Source of the DNA: Shimia sp. CNT1-13L.2
Lineage (GTDB): Bacteria > Pseudomonadota > Alphaproteobacteria > Rhodobacterales > Rhodobacteraceae
Direction: 5' to 3'
DNA length: 46,708 nt
Assembly: GCF_024331145.1 (NCBI RefSeq)
Contig: NZ_JANDJO010000005.1
Coordinates: 1-46,708 of the forward strand
The position numbers and the translations under genes are program-made. Of the stretch, positions 34,367 to 43,585 are shown piece by piece (positions within the stretch are counted from its first letter, which is position 1; each line of letters opens with the position of its first letter). The notes beneath the pieces were generated by a model, which saw only the letters and a list, made by a program, of their open reading frames with translations, was not told the origin of the DNA and did not search any database.

Positions 34367-34999
34367 ATGGCTGGACAGATCCCTGATCTTCACGCCGAGG
34401 TCCGCGCGGGGACAGGCAAGGGCGCCGCTCGCGCAGCACGTCGTGACGGTATGGTTCCTGGTGTTGTCTACGGTGGCGACGCAGAACCGCAAGCAATTCA
34501 ACTGCCCTTCAACTCGCTTCTTAAGAAGCTGAAAGAAGGTCGCTTCCTGTCGACTCTCTTCAACCTGAAGATCGAAGGCCAGGAAGACGTGCGCGTCATC
34601 TGCCGTAACGTGCAGCGTGACACCGTCAAAGACCTGCCGACCCACATCGACCTGCTGCGCCTGCGCCGCACCTCGAAAATCAACCTCTTCATCCACGTTG
34701 ACTTCGTCAACGAAGAGGCGGCACCGGGCATCAAGAAGGGTGGCGTTCTGACCATCGTTCGCCCCGAAGTCGAACTGAACGTGACCGCCGGCGAAATCCC
34801 GGAAAGCATCACTGTCGACCTGACCGGCCTGAACATCGGCGACATCGTCCACATCTCGGACGTAACCCTGCCGTCGGGCGCCAAGCCGACCATCGACCGC
34901 GACTTCGTCATCGCCAACATCTCGGCCCCGTCGGGTCTGCGTTCGGCAGAAGACGAAGCTGAAGGCGAAGAAGGCGAAGAGGCAGCAGCAGAAGAGTAA
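34367..34999 (+). CDS. rplY: Ribosomal protein bL25 (Ctc-type, long form)
   Basis: This 210-residue protein has the L25 N-terminal 5S-rRNA-binding domain ([29 protein letters not shown]) and the Ctc C-terminal beta domain ([37 protein letters not shown]). It ends in a Glu-rich acidic tail typical of alphaproteobacterial L25. It binds 5S rRNA in the large subunit. It lies upstream of pth, a pairing found in many bacteria. Confidence 0.95.
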   Translation: MAGQIPDLHAEVRAGTGKGAARAARRDGMVPGVVYGGDAEPQAIQLPFNSLLKKLKEGRFLSTLFNLKIEGQEDVRVICRNVQRDTVKDLPTHIDLLRLRRTSKINLFIHVDFVNEEAAPGIKKGGVLTIVRPEVELNVTAGEIPESITVDLTGLNIGDIVHISDVTLPSGAKPTIDRDFVIANISAPSGLRSAEDEAEGEEGEEAAAEE

Positions 35000-35022
35000 T
35001 CTTCTCTCCCTCTCGGAAATTG

Positions 35023-35053
35023 AAACGCGGCTCCTTTGGGGCCGCGTTTTTCG
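35023..35053 (+). terminator. Rho-independent terminator after rplY
   Basis: A 9-bp stem (AAACGCGGC and GCCGCGTTT) with a 9-base loop is followed by TTCGTTT, shortly after the rplY stop. It separates rplY from pth. Confidence 0.8.
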
Positions 35054-35126
35054 TTTCAGGGGCAATGATTGATTCCGCGCATGTCGCCGCCTATAGATCA
35101 GGGCATTACGAGACAGGACACGCGGC

Positions 35127-35807
35127 ATGAAACTCTTCGTCGGATTGGGCAACCCCGGCCCCAAATACGCAGGCAACCGCCACAACATCGGCTTCATGGC
35201 GCTGGATCGCATCGCCGAAGACCACGGCTTTGCCCCCTGGCGTAAGAAGTTCCAGGGCCAGGTCTCCGAAGGCAAGTTCGGCTCGCAAAAGGTCGTGCTG
35301 CTCAAGCCGGAAACCTTCATGAACCTCTCCGGCCAGTCCGTGGGCGAGGCCATGCGCTTTTACAAGCTCGACAGCACCGACATCACCGTCTTCCACGACG
35401 AACTCGACCTGGCCCCCGGCAAATGCCGCGCCAAGGCCGGGGGCGGCCACGCCGGCCACAACGGCCTGCGCTCGATCCACCAACACATCGGCCCGCACTA
35501 TGATCGCATCCGCATCGGCATCGGCCACCCCGGCCACAAGGATGCCGTGGCGGGCTATGTTTTGCGCGACTTTGCCAAGGCCGATCAGGAGTGGCTGGAT
35601 GACCTGCTGCGCGGCATGTCCGACGGGGCTCCGTCTCTCGCCGCCGGTGACAGCGGCAAGTTCATGAACGCCGTGGCCCTGCGCGTGAACCCGCCACGGT
35701 CCTCCACCAGCAAGCCAAAGGCCAACACCTCTGCCAAACCCGCCCCTGCCCCCGAACCCGAGGACACCCGCAGCCCGCTGGAAAAGCTGATGGACAAGTT
35801 CAAATGA
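35127..35807 (+). CDS. pth: Peptidyl-tRNA hydrolase
   Basis: This 226-residue enzyme releases tRNA from peptidyl-tRNA that has dropped off the ribosome. Motifs: KLFVGLGNPGPKYAGNRHNI with the catalytic His, LKPETFMNLSGQSVGEA, VFHDELDLAPGKCRAKAGGG and HNGLRSIHQHIG. A Pro/Lys-rich C-terminal tail of about 30 residues (SKPKANTSAKPAPAPEPE) is longer than in the enterobacterial enzyme. The stop overlaps the next start (ATGA). Confidence 0.96.
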   Translation: MKLFVGLGNPGPKYAGNRHNIGFMALDRIAEDHGFAPWRKKFQGQVSEGKFGSQKVVLLKPETFMNLSGQSVGEAMRFYKLDSTDITVFHDELDLAPGKCRAKAGGGHAGHNGLRSIHQHIGPHYDRIRIGIGHPGHKDAVAGYVLRDFAKADQEWLDDLLRGMSDGAPSLAAGDSGKFMNAVALRVNPPRSSTSKPKANTSAKPAPAPEPEDTRSPLEKLMDKFK

Positions 35808-36847
35808 CCGATACACTGCACCAGGCCTTCCGCGAACAGGCAGGCCATTGCGAGAACCTCGACAGTCCCTTCATGGGCCGCCTCCTGCGCCTGCTGGCCG
35901 ACCACTGGCCGGAAGACACCGCCCTGTCGCGCAAACTCGCAGACTGGCAGGGCGACATCGGCCCCATGGCCGCATCCCTGCCCCTGCGGGTCTGTGGCGG
36001 CCTGCATGCCCTGCGCCTCTCCGGTCAGGATGACGGCCTCGACGCCACCTACCCGCCGCAGTCCCCCGATGACGCGGCGCTCTGGTCCGCCGTTGATGCG
36101 GCCCTGCATCGCCATGACACCTTCATGTGCGCTTGGGTGGACCACGCCCCGCAAACCAACGAAGTCCGCCGTGCTGCTGCCTTGATCGCAGGCACGGCCC
36201 TTCTGGCAGATCGCTATGCCCTGCCAATCCGCCTCTCCGAACTTGGTGCAAGTGGCGGATTGAACCTGATGTTCGATCACTTCGCCCTCGATATCAACGA
36301 CACCCGCCTTGGCCCCGATGGCGCCACAGTGACGCTCGCCCCCAACTGGACAGGCAAGACGCCGCCCGCTGCCACACCCACCATCACCGAACGGCGCGGC
36401 GTGGATCTGAACCCGCTTGACGCCCACGATAACGGCGATGCCCTGCGCCTCATGGCCTACCTCTGGCCGGATCAGGCCGAACGCATGGCCCGCACCCGCG
36501 CCGCCATCGCCCTTCAGGACGCGCCAGTTGACCCGTCCGACGCCATCGACTGGCTCGAAACCCGCCTGCCCCACCAGCCCGGCCAGATGCACCTGATCTA
36601 TCACACCATCGCCTGGCAGTATTTCCCGCCCGAGGCACAGGCACGCGGCACACAGCTGATCGAAGCCGCCGGCGCCAAGGCCACTGAGACCACCCCGCTT
36701 GCATGGCTGCGCATGGAGGCGGATGGCGACACGCCCGGCGCGGGCCTGTCCCTGCGCCTCTGGCCCGGCAATCACACCATCGCCCTTGGCCGCATCGACT
36801 TCCACGGCCGCTGGGTCGATTGGCAGGCCCCACCCCGCCTGCCCTAA
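35804..36847 (+). CDS. DUF2332-family protein
   Basis: This 347-residue protein has the DUF2332 pattern: FREQAGHCENLDSPFMGRLL at the N-terminus, LRVCGGLHALRLSG, FMCAWVDHAPQTNEVRRAAA and ELGASGGLNLMFDHF. The family function is unknown. The glycine-rich ELGASGGLNL stretch followed by acidic residues resembles a nucleotide-binding or methyltransferase-like turn. It is coupled to pth by an ATGA overlap. Confidence 0.85.
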   Translation: MTDTLHQAFREQAGHCENLDSPFMGRLLRLLADHWPEDTALSRKLADWQGDIGPMAASLPLRVCGGLHALRLSGQDDGLDATYPPQSPDDAALWSAVDAALHRHDTFMCAWVDHAPQTNEVRRAAALIAGTALLADRYALPIRLSELGASGGLNLMFDHFALDINDTRLGPDGATVTLAPNWTGKTPPAATPTITERRGVDLNPLDAHDNGDALRLMAYLWPDQAERMARTRAAIALQDAPVDPSDAIDWLETRLPHQPGQMHLIYHTIAWQYFPPEAQARGTQLIEAAGAKATETTPLAWLRMEADGDTPGAGLSLRLWPGNHTIALGRIDFHGRWVDWQAPPRLP

Positions 36848-36904
36848 CGTCAGACTTGCCAAAGCCCCCCGCGCCCCTGTCGTATGTCCGAAAGGGAGAC
36901 AAAC

Positions 36905-38071
36905 ATGCGTACTTTTGGCAAATGGCTGGGCCGCATCCTGCTGGTCCTGATCATCACCGCAACAGCCCTCTACGTCTGGAAACGCGAGGAAATCACCCGC
37001 CTGATGGCGGTGAACACCCTGTTCTCGGAAGACAAGATCGTTACCAATTTCTCGAACATGAACGCGGCCTTCCTGACCCGTGACGTGCCCCGTGGCGATG
37101 GCCCCGTTTCCGACCTGCCCCAAGGCGAGACCGCAACCCTGCCAGCCTCTACCACAGACTGGGTCAAAGAACGCTCTGTCACCGCGCTTGTCGTCCTGAA
37201 GGATGGCCAATTGGTCCACGAAAGCTACTACAAGGGCACCACGCCGGAAGATCGCCGCATCTCGTGGTCGGTTGCCAAATCCTATCTCTCGGCCCTCTTC
37301 GGCGTGATCATGGCCGAGGGCCACATCGACAGCCTCGACGATCCGGTCACCAAATATGCCCCCTCCCTCAAGGGTGGCGCCTATGACCGCGCCAGCATCC
37401 GCGACGTGCTGCAAATGTCCTCTGGCGTCACCTTCAACGAGGACTATCTCGACTTCCATTCCGACATCAACCGCATGGGCCGCGTGATCGCCCTTGGCGG
37501 CACGATGGACGGCTTTGCCGAAGGCCTGAGCGAAACCTTCACCGCCCCCGGCAGCCAATGGCAGTATGTCTCGATCGACACCCATGTCATCGGCATGGTG
37601 ATCCGCGGCGCAACCGGTCGCGACATCGCCAGCCTGCTGTCGGAAAAGATCATCCAACCGCTCGGCTACGAGGTCTCACCCTACTACATCACCGATGGCG
37701 TTGACGTGGCCTTTGTGCTTGGCGGTCTCAACATCCGCACCCGCGATTATGCCCGCTTTGGCCAGATGTTCCTGCAAAACGGCAGCTACAACGGCCAACA
37801 GGTCGTCCCCGCCGAGTGGGTCGCGGAAAGCACCGTGCCAAGCGCCAGAACGCAACCCGGCGAACTGCAATACGGCTACCAGTGGTGGATGCCCAAAGAC
37901 GCCCGCGACGGTGAATTCTTCGGCATCGGCGTCTATGGCCAGTACATCTATATCAACCGCCCCGCAGGCATCGTGATCGCGGTGAACTCGGCCGATCGCC
38001 AGTTCAAGTCCGGCGGCGTGACCACCCGCAACATCGCCCAGTTCCGCGAGATCGCGGACAGCCTGCAATAA
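36905..38071 (+). CDS. Membrane-anchored serine hydrolase, beta-lactamase class C family
   Basis: The start at 36905 follows GGGAGA by six bases and gives a single N-terminal membrane anchor (FGKWLGRILLVLIITATALY). The 388-residue product has the S-x-x-K motif in ISWSVAKSYLSALFG, a YxN-like WQYVSIDTHVIGMV and VAFVLGGLNIRTRDYARFGQ. YGYQWWMP and GVYGQYIYINRPAGIVIAVN complete the fold. Relatives are esterases, D-aminopeptidases or 6-aminohexanoate-dimer hydrolases. The active site would face the periplasm. The substrate is not predictable. Confidence 0.85.
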   Translation: MRTFGKWLGRILLVLIITATALYVWKREEITRLMAVNTLFSEDKIVTNFSNMNAAFLTRDVPRGDGPVSDLPQGETATLPASTTDWVKERSVTALVVLKDGQLVHESYYKGTTPEDRRISWSVAKSYLSALFGVIMAEGHIDSLDDPVTKYAPSLKGGAYDRASIRDVLQMSSGVTFNEDYLDFHSDINRMGRVIALGGTMDGFAEGLSETFTAPGSQWQYVSIDTHVIGMVIRGATGRDIASLLSEKIIQPLGYEVSPYYITDGVDVAFVLGGLNIRTRDYARFGQMFLQNGSYNGQQVVPAEWVAESTVPSARTQPGELQYGYQWWMPKDARDGEFFGIGVYGQYIYINRPAGIVIAVNSADRQFKSGGVTTRNIAQFREIADSLQ

Positions 38072-38131
38072 GTTGACCTGAAAGCGTTTTGCAATAACCT
38101 GTTGGCAGCCATTGCCGACAGGAGCAGACCG

Positions 38132-38503
38132 ATGCAGATGGAGCCCTCGATCAACGTACTCGGCGATCCGCTCGAGCCCTGCTCGCGCGATCCGTTGACC
38201 GGGTTCTTCCGCGACGGCCACTGCAACACCTGCTACGAGGATCAGGGCACCCACACTGTCTGCGCCATCATGACCGCCGAATTCCTCGCCTTTTCGAAAT
38301 ACGTCGGCAACGATCTCTCGACCCCGCGTCCCGACTATGGCTTTGCCGGCCTGAACCCGGGCGACCAATGGTGCCTCTGCGCCGCCCGCTTCCTGCAAGC
38401 CCACGACGAAGGCTGCGCCCCCAAGGTCCACCTCGCCGCCACCCACCAACGCACCCTCGACATCGTCCCGCTGCGCATCCTCAAACAGCACGCGGCGGAG
38501 TGA
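38132..38503 (+). CDS. DUF2237-family protein
   Basis: With the ATG at 38132 (AGGAG seven bases upstream) this is a 123-residue protein typical of DUF2237. It shows INVLGDPLEPCSRDPLTGFF, RDGHCNTCYEDQGTHTVCAI, GNDLSTPRPDYGFAGLNPGD and QWCLCAARFLQAH. The many conserved Cys and His residues suggest metal or redox chemistry, but the family is uncharacterised. The frame opens at 38102. Confidence 0.88.
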   Translation: MQMEPSINVLGDPLEPCSRDPLTGFFRDGHCNTCYEDQGTHTVCAIMTAEFLAFSKYVGNDLSTPRPDYGFAGLNPGDQWCLCAARFLQAHDEGCAPKVHLAATHQRTLDIVPLRILKQHAAE

Positions 38504-38615
38504 CAGGAAGGGGCCCCTTGTCAGCACAAGACATGGGCCAGAAACGCCTAAATAGTGGCGTTGAGTTCAATGTTGCAACCGATTGCTACATCCACTTTAG
38601 TACCAATCATTTGCA

Positions 38616-39212
38616 ATGTGTTCTTTCGATAGCAGGAACAAAACTTTGAATCAGCTTTCATATCAGATTGGATCGTCAGTGTTTTCGAACGATCACGAAG
38701 TTCGGGTACTGATCGATGGTGATGACGTTCTCGGCCCTGACTATTTAGGTTTGGATCCAGTAGATTTTTTGGAGTTTGTTAAGCCTGACAAGGTAGGCCT
38801 TATGCTTGTTGGGCGGTGCGACTGCGGCTGTATAGGTTGCTGTGACGTTTTTGCAGATGTGACGCTTGCCGACCATCAGGTCACATGGAAATTATCTGGC
38901 CAGACCTACCAGTTTGAAATTTCGGCTTATAAATCGACACTCTCCGCCATTGCATTCGACCACTCGTGGGAAGACATAAATCGGCGCGTTGAACGTATTC
39001 TTACAGAACGCATCCAGATTGATGACCGATGGGCCAAGGATGACGTCCACTTCAACTGGGTGTCTACGCGATGTTCACGGCATCAATTGACCTATAGTTT
39101 TACCATTTCCGGAGAACAGGTAACTTTCGCCACTGGGTGGGATTCGCAGACGGAAGCGGACGCTATTGCAGCTCACGATCGTTTGTTTCTAAAAAAGTTC
39201 ACCAAAAAGTGA
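38616..39212 (+). CDS. Hypothetical protein with a CxCxxCC cluster
   Basis: This 198-residue protein of unknown family has a cysteine-rich stretch VGRCDCGCIGCCDVFADV near residues 65-82, then Trp-rich beta strands (HQVTWKLSG, YSFTISGEQVTFATGWDSQT). Either ATG 38616 or TTG 38646 (AGGA nine bases upstream) may be the start; the second has the better ribosomal binding site. Base composition is clearly lower in GC than the genes on both sides, which suggests recent acquisition. Confidence 0.6.
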   Translation: MCSFDSRNKTLNQLSYQIGSSVFSNDHEVRVLIDGDDVLGPDYLGLDPVDFLEFVKPDKVGLMLVGRCDCGCIGCCDVFADVTLADHQVTWKLSGQTYQFEISAYKSTLSAIAFDHSWEDINRRVERILTERIQIDDRWAKDDVHFNWVSTRCSRHQLTYSFTISGEQVTFATGWDSQTEADAIAAHDRLFLKKFTKK

Positions 39213-39312
39213 GACACAGGACATCCTGTCATCCGCTCAAATGAAGCAAACGGCAGCCTCGTCCGCACAGCCGCCATTCCCCTTCGCAGGCCCTAGACAC
39301 CGCTCCGAACGG

Positions 39313-40677
39313 TCAGTGAACCCGGGAATCCTGGCGCTCCAGTTCTCGCTGGATTGATCCGATATCGATCTCTTCCAACTCGCGGTTCGATTTGATCGAC
39401 AGCGCTGCCGCAACGCCTGCGCCCTGTCCGATCACCGCGCAGCAGGCCATGTTGCGGGTGGCGGCATGGGCGATCTTTTCGCCGCCCGTCGCCCGCCCCG
39501 ACACCAGCAACCCCTTGATACGCTTGGGCAAAAGGTTGCGATAGGGGATTTCGAAATACCGCCCCGTTGTCGGCAGGATCAGCACACCATAGCCATCTAT
39601 GAACTCAGGGAAAATGCCGATACTGTCCTCGAACCGCCCCTGTTCGCGCACGTCCCACTCGGTCATGCGATAGGCGGTGTCGACCTTGCGCGTATCGCGG
39701 ATGCCCAGCGTCATGCCGAAGTTCCGCAGCCGGATACCTTCACAGCCCGGAGTGAAGGCGCGCAGGGCCTCGATCGCCAGCATCGCCTGCCGCCGCCCCT
39801 CGATCTCGTTGCGGGTCAGGTCATCCGGATCGGTGCCATCGCAATTCCCGAGGTGGATCAGGTTCATATAGGTCAGTTCACCCGTTTCATGCGCTGCACC
39901 CCATGTGCCCGCAATCGTGTTCAGGTGCGGCGGGATCATCCCCGCCTCGATGGCCTGTGCAAACGGCTTGTGCAGGAAGGGTGAGAACATCTCGTCCTCC
40001 TTGCCGGTGGTCTCGATGTTCCACTCGCCACCACCACCCCAGTCGGCATAGGTCTGCGGATCGGCCTTGACCCCCTCAAGGAACTTCTGGCGATCCACAC
40101 CGGCCACGTGGAACATGACCGAGGCCGCCATCAGATCTTCCCGCGGTGCCTTCTCGGTCGGTGCTCCGGCCCGATGCGCCACATCCGCATCCCCCGTCGC
40201 ATCAATCACGACCCTGGCCAAGAGCGCCTCGCGCCCGGCCTTGGATTCGGTGATGATGCCGGTGATCCGATCCCCCTCCATGATCGGCGCCACGAACGAC
40301 CGGTGCAGCATGGCGTGAATACCCGCCTCCTCCACCATGCGGTCCGCCACCAGCTTGAACCCTTCCGAGTCGATCTCATAGCTGAGCGACTGGCTCTCCG
40401 GCACCGCCGCGCCGGCCGTCTTGGCGGCCTCCTCGAACTCGCGCGCGATGCCGTTGGATTCCACGGTTTGCTCGTGGCGATACCAGTGCATCCCCTCGAC
40501 ACCCACCACGGTGATATTCCCCCCGAAACAACCAAACCGCTCGACCAGTGTCACCTCGACACCAGCCCGCGCCGCCGCCAGCGCCGCCGACAGCCCACCA
40601 GGGCCCGAGCCGACAACAAGCACGTCGGTTTCGTGGATCACATCAATGTCGCGGGCGGGTTCGGTTATCGTTTTCAT
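39313..40677 (-). CDS. FAD-dependent oxidoreductase (FAD_oxidored family)
   Basis: This 454-residue flavoprotein has the dinucleotide-binding motif VLVVGSGPGGLSAALAAARA then VTLVERFGCFGGNITVVGVE, the GCFGG box typical of the FAD_oxidored group. ARVVIDATGDADVAHRAGAP is the second FAD motif. Near the C-terminus are PYRNLLPKRIKGLLVSGRAT and the closing FAD contacts AVIGQGAGVAAALS. The substrate is unknown. It follows trpB on the same strand but after a terminator, so it is probably a separate transcript. Confidence 0.85.
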   Translation of the reverse strand: MKTITEPARDIDVIHETDVLVVGSGPGGLSAALAAARAGVEVTLVERFGCFGGNITVVGVEGMHWYRHEQTVESNGIAREFEEAAKTAGAAVPESQSLSYEIDSEGFKLVADRMVEEAGIHAMLHRSFVAPIMEGDRITGIITESKAGREALLARVVIDATGDADVAHRAGAPTEKAPREDLMAASVMFHVAGVDRQKFLEGVKADPQTYADWGGGGEWNIETTGKEDEMFSPFLHKPFAQAIEAGMIPPHLNTIAGTWGAAHETGELTYMNLIHLGNCDGTDPDDLTRNEIEGRRQAMLAIEALRAFTPGCEGIRLRNFGMTLGIRDTRKVDTAYRMTEWDVREQGRFEDSIGIFPEFIDGYGVLILPTTGRYFEIPYRNLLPKRIKGLLVSGRATGGEKIAHAATRNMACCAVIGQGAGVAAALSIKSNRELEEIDIGSIQRELERQDSRVH

Positions 40678-40753
40678 GACGCCCAGCGTTGCGCCGCCAG
40701 ATACGATCCGTCAATCAAAAAATTGAACCACTATTCAAGTTACCCAACGACAT

Positions 40754-40785
40754 GAAAAAGGCGCCCCGATGGGACGCCTCGAAAA
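40754..40785 (-). terminator. Probable terminator after trpB
   Basis: On the minus strand an imperfect GC stem (AGGCGTCCC and GGGGCGCCT, centred on the CATC between them) is followed by TTTTTCATG, 20 to 50 bases past the trpB stop. Confidence 0.6.
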
Positions 40786-40802
40786 CCAATCCGGCAAGAC
40801 GT

Positions 40803-42056
40803 TTAGTCTGCCGCACGACCTTCTGTATCGCTCATGTCAAAGCCAAGGTAACGCGCCACGGTCTGCACGTCCTTGTCGCCCCGGCCACACATGTTCATCA
40901 CGATCACGTGGTCCTTGGGCAGGGTCGGCGCGATCTTCATCACATGCGCCAGCGCGTGGCAGGGCTCCAGCGCGGGGATGATCCCCTCCTGCGCACAGGA
41001 GAACTGGAACGCCTCCAGAGCTTCCTTGTCGGTGATCGACACATACTGCGCGCGGCCCGTGTCATGCAGCCAGCTGTGCTCCGGTCCAATGCCCGGATAA
41101 TCCAGACCCGCCGAAATCGAATAGCCTTCGAGGATCTGGCCGTCATCGTCCTGCAACAGGTAGGTGCGGTTGCCGTGCAGAACGCCGGGGCGGCCGCCCG
41201 TCAGCGACGCACAGTGCTCCATCTTCTCGTCCACGCCACGACCACCGGCTTCGACACCAATGATGTTCACCGATGTGTCGTCGAGGAACGGATAGAACAG
41301 GCCCATCGCATTCGATCCGCCACCAATCGCCGCGATCACGGTATCGGGCAACGCGCCTTCACCTTCGAACTCGGGCAATTGCTGCTTCACTTCCTTGCCG
41401 ATGATCGACTGGAAGTCGCGCACCATGGCCGGATAGGGGTGCGGGCCGGCCACGGTCCCGATGCAGTAGAAGGTGTCACGCACGTTGGTGACCCAGTCGC
41501 GCAGCGCATCGTTCATCGCGTCCTTGAGGGTGCCACGGCCCGAGGTCACAGGCACCACTTCGGCGCCCAGAAGGCGCATCCGGAACACGTTCGGCGCCTG
41601 GCGCTGAACATCATGCGCGCCCATGTAGACCACGCACTTCAGGCCGAACTTGGCACAGACGGTGGCCGTGGCCACCCCATGCTGGCCCGCGCCGGTTTCG
41701 GCGATGATGCGGGTCTTGCCCATGCGGCGTGCGAGAATGATCTGGCCCAGCACATTGTTGATCTTGTGCGCGCCGGTGTGGTTCAACTCGTCGCGCTTGA
41801 GATAGATTTTCGCGCCACCCAGGGTTTCGGTGGTGCGCTCTGCGAAGTACAGCGGGCTAGGACGGCCCACATAGTGCTTCCACAGATCATCCATCTCGGC
41901 CCAGAAACTTGCATCCGTCTTGGCCTTTTCATACTCGGCTTCCAGATCAAGGATCAGCGGCATCAGGGTTTCCGATACAAAGCGGCCCCCGAAGTCACCA
42001 AAACGGCCCTTCTCATCGGGACCATTCATGAAGCTGTTGAAAAGATCTTCGGCCAT
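40803..42056 (-). CDS. trpB: Tryptophan synthase beta chain
   Basis: This 417-residue PLP enzyme condenses indole with serine. The PLP lysine is in [18 protein letters not shown]. The phosphate-binding Gly/Ser loop is in [17 protein letters not shown], and the catalytic-Glu region in GVEAGGRG is present. The start follows AAGGGCGAGAGT. It pairs with TrpA (30014-30805) in the alpha2beta2 complex and lies downstream of trpF, the usual Rhodobacterales order. Confidence 0.96.
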   Translation of the reverse strand: MAEDLFNSFMNGPDEKGRFGDFGGRFVSETLMPLILDLEAEYEKAKTDASFWAEMDDLWKHYVGRPSPLYFAERTTETLGGAKIYLKRDELNHTGAHKINNVLGQIILARRMGKTRIIAETGAGQHGVATATVCAKFGLKCVVYMGAHDVQRQAPNVFRMRLLGAEVVPVTSGRGTLKDAMNDALRDWVTNVRDTFYCIGTVAGPHPYPAMVRDFQSIIGKEVKQQLPEFEGEGALPDTVIAAIGGGSNAMGLFYPFLDDTSVNIIGVEAGGRGVDEKMEHCASLTGGRPGVLHGNRTYLLQDDDGQILEGYSISAGLDYPGIGPEHSWLHDTGRAQYVSITDKEALEAFQFSCAQEGIIPALEPCHALAHVMKIAPTLPKDHVIVMNMCGRGDKDVQTVARYLGFDMSDTEGRAAD

Positions 42057-42113
42057 ACTCTCGCCCTTCCGTTGCGCCCACTTTACCTAGAACGCAGGCC
42101 GCGTCGGGGCAAG

Positions 42114-42139
42114 CGCAAAGCGTTTCGAAACGCTTTGCG
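42114..42139. repeat. Palindrome 1 of a three-palindrome cluster
   Basis: This is a perfect 26-base palindrome with each half CGCAAAGCGTTTC or its complement, centred on TTTCGAAA, between trpB and the frameshifted gene. Confidence 0.85.
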
Positions 42140-42141
42140 TG

Positions 42142-42159
42142 CGCGGTTTACAAACCGCG
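42142..42159. repeat. Palindrome 2 of the cluster
   Basis: An 8-bp stem (CGCGGTTT and AAACCGCG) surrounds a 2-base AC centre, three bases after palindrome 1. Confidence 0.75.
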
Positions 42160-42188
42160 TTCGCGCCCCACCGCCGTCCGAAGGGGCA

Positions 42189-42210
42189 CAAGGGCTTTCG
42201 AAAGCCCTTG
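42189..42210. repeat. Palindrome 3 of the cluster
   Basis: This is a perfect 22-base palindrome with half CAAGGGCTTTC, again centred on TTTCGAAA. With the first two it makes a REP/BIME-like cluster within 97 bases. Confidence 0.85.
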
Positions 42211-42490
42211 GCCGCACCCGAAGGATGGGGCCGTCATTGCAGAACACGACAAAGTGGCGGCCGTTTTCATAGGCTCGAAAGCCGCGCCGGGCCACGGCCT
42301 GGGCAAAGGCTCGCGCCCAACCAGCCGTTCAACATCCCGAATCTGCCGCTTGACCACACCACCCCGACGCGCCTCGGCCGAGCCAAGGAACTGGGCCTGC
42401 CACTGTTCGGCCGTCAGATGATCGGGAAGCGATGCCATGGGGCCACCCCATCCGATCATGGTAAAGATGTCGTAAAGAAATAGGCGCCGC

Positions 42491-43159
42491 TCACCGCAGG
42501 ATCGGCACAGCCCCCGCATCCTGTCCCTTGGCCGCCGCAACAAAGGCGCGGATTTTCTCGACGTCCTTCACACCCGGTGCGCTTTCCACACCCGAAGACA
42601 CGTCAACCTGTCGCGCGCCGGTCATACGCACCGCTTCGGCCACGTTTTCCGGCGTCAATCCTCCGGCCAGCATCCACGGGCAGGGCCAGTATTTGCGGTT
42701 CACCAGACGCCAGTCAAACGCCAGCCCATTGCCCCCCGGCAGATCGGCCCCTTTCGGCGGCTTGGCATCCACCAGCAACTGATCGGCCACCATGCCGTAA
42801 TCCTTGAGCGCAATCAGATCGGCTTCTTCGGCGATCCCCACGGCCTTCATCACCGGCAGACCATAGCGCGCGCGCAACTCCGCCACCCGCGCCGGGCTCT
42901 CCTTGCCGTGAAGCTGCAACATATCAAGCGGCACGGTGTCGATCAGCCGATCCAGAAAAGCATCCTCGGCATTCACCGTCAGCGCCACCTTGGCAAGCCC
43001 CACCGGCGCCGCCAGCGCCAGATCACGCGCCAGCTCAACACTCACATGTCGCGGCGATTTTTCGAAAAAGACAAAGCCGGCATAGGCCGCCCCGGCCTCG
43101 GCCACCGCTTCCACATGTTCGGGCTCACGCAGCCCGCAGATCTTGACGCGAATATCCAT
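42491..43159 (-). CDS. trpF: Phosphoribosylanthranilate isomerase
   Basis: This 222-residue TIM barrel has the TrpF motifs: catalytic Cys in [75 protein letters not shown] and the catalytic Asp in [19 protein letters not shown]. It isomerises phosphoribosylanthranilate in tryptophan synthesis. It stands upstream of trpB on the same strand. Confidence 0.95.
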   Translation of the reverse strand: MDIRVKICGLREPEHVEAVAEAGAAYAGFVFFEKSPRHVSVELARDLALAAPVGLAKVALTVNAEDAFLDRLIDTVPLDMLQLHGKESPARVAELRARYGLPVMKAVGIAEEADLIALKDYGMVADQLLVDAKPPKGADLPGGNGLAFDWRLVNRKYWPCPWMLAGGLTPENVAEAVRMTGARQVDVSSGVESAPGVKDVEKIRAFVAAAKGQDAGAVPILR

Positions 43160-43240
43160 GACAGTTCTCTAGACGTGCATCAGGCGGAACGCAAATCACG
43201 CTCCGCCCGTCGCTGTTCCAAAACTCCAAAGGCCAGGCCC

Positions 43241-43582
43241 CTACTCGAGGATCGCCAGAACCTCGTCCTGCGGCTTGCCCTCGCCCCCTTTCAGGCGGCG
43301 CACTTCGCGTTCGGTCTGTTTCAGGGCACGCTGGGTCTTGCTCTTGTCGGCGCGGTGCTTGTGTTCGCGCAGCCATTCCCAGACGAAGCCGATCAGCAGG
43401 CCAACCGCGATGCTGGCAAAGATCACCGCGTAAAGCGGCAGGGTGATCGAATAGCCAAAGCCGATCAGATCCGCCAGCGTGGCCGGCAACAGGCTCAGGG
43501 TCACAAAGTCACGATTGGCCATCGCCACCGAGATCAGAACGATCGCGAGCGCAGCCAGAAACGCATACCGAATGTATCGCAT
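43241..43582 (-). CDS. LapA-domain (DUF1049) inner-membrane protein
   Basis: This 113-residue protein has two transmembrane helices (YAFLAALAIVLISVAMA and YAVIFASIAVGLLIGFVWEW) joined by a short loop. A cytoplasmic coiled-coil follows (REHKHRADKSKTQRALKQTE, REVRRLKG). This is the LapA/LapM layout implicated in LPS assembly in other bacteria. Its ATG lies three bases after the ihfB stop, so the two are co-translated. Confidence 0.85.
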   Translation of the reverse strand: MRYIRYAFLAALAIVLISVAMANRDFVTLSLLPATLADLIGFGYSITLPLYAVIFASIAVGLLIGFVWEWLREHKHRADKSKTQRALKQTEREVRRLKGGEGKPQDEVLAILE

Positions 43583-43585
43583 GAA

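Larger units (their letters stand above)
42083..42437 (-). pseudogene. Frameshifted small conserved gene between trpF and trpB
   Basis: The minus strand from ATG 42437 reads MASLPDHLTAEQWQAQFLGS and RRGGVVKRQIRDVERLVGRE. The sensible continuation FAQAVARRGFRAYENGRHFV then VFCNDGPILRV lies in the next frame. A single missing base near 42308 explains the break. I recall a similar small protein of unknown function at this place in other Roseobacters. The second frame then runs through the palindrome cluster to a stop at 42083. It is either a true pseudogene or a base-call error. Confidence 0.65.

Noticed and set aside
35585..37657. 690-codon minus-strand frame opposite pth, DUF2332 and the serine hydrolase
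   Set aside because: It spans three well-recognised plus-strand genes in high-GC DNA, where antisense frames stay open by codon bias. No family features.
38506..38526. GGGGCCCC-centred inverted repeat after the DUF2237 gene
   Set aside because: It can form a hairpin but has no T run and lies in GC-rich DNA where short palindromes are frequent. I could not assign a role.
40689..42272. 527-codon plus-strand frame opposite trpB
   Set aside because: Antisense shadow of trpB, His/Arg-rich, no start signal.
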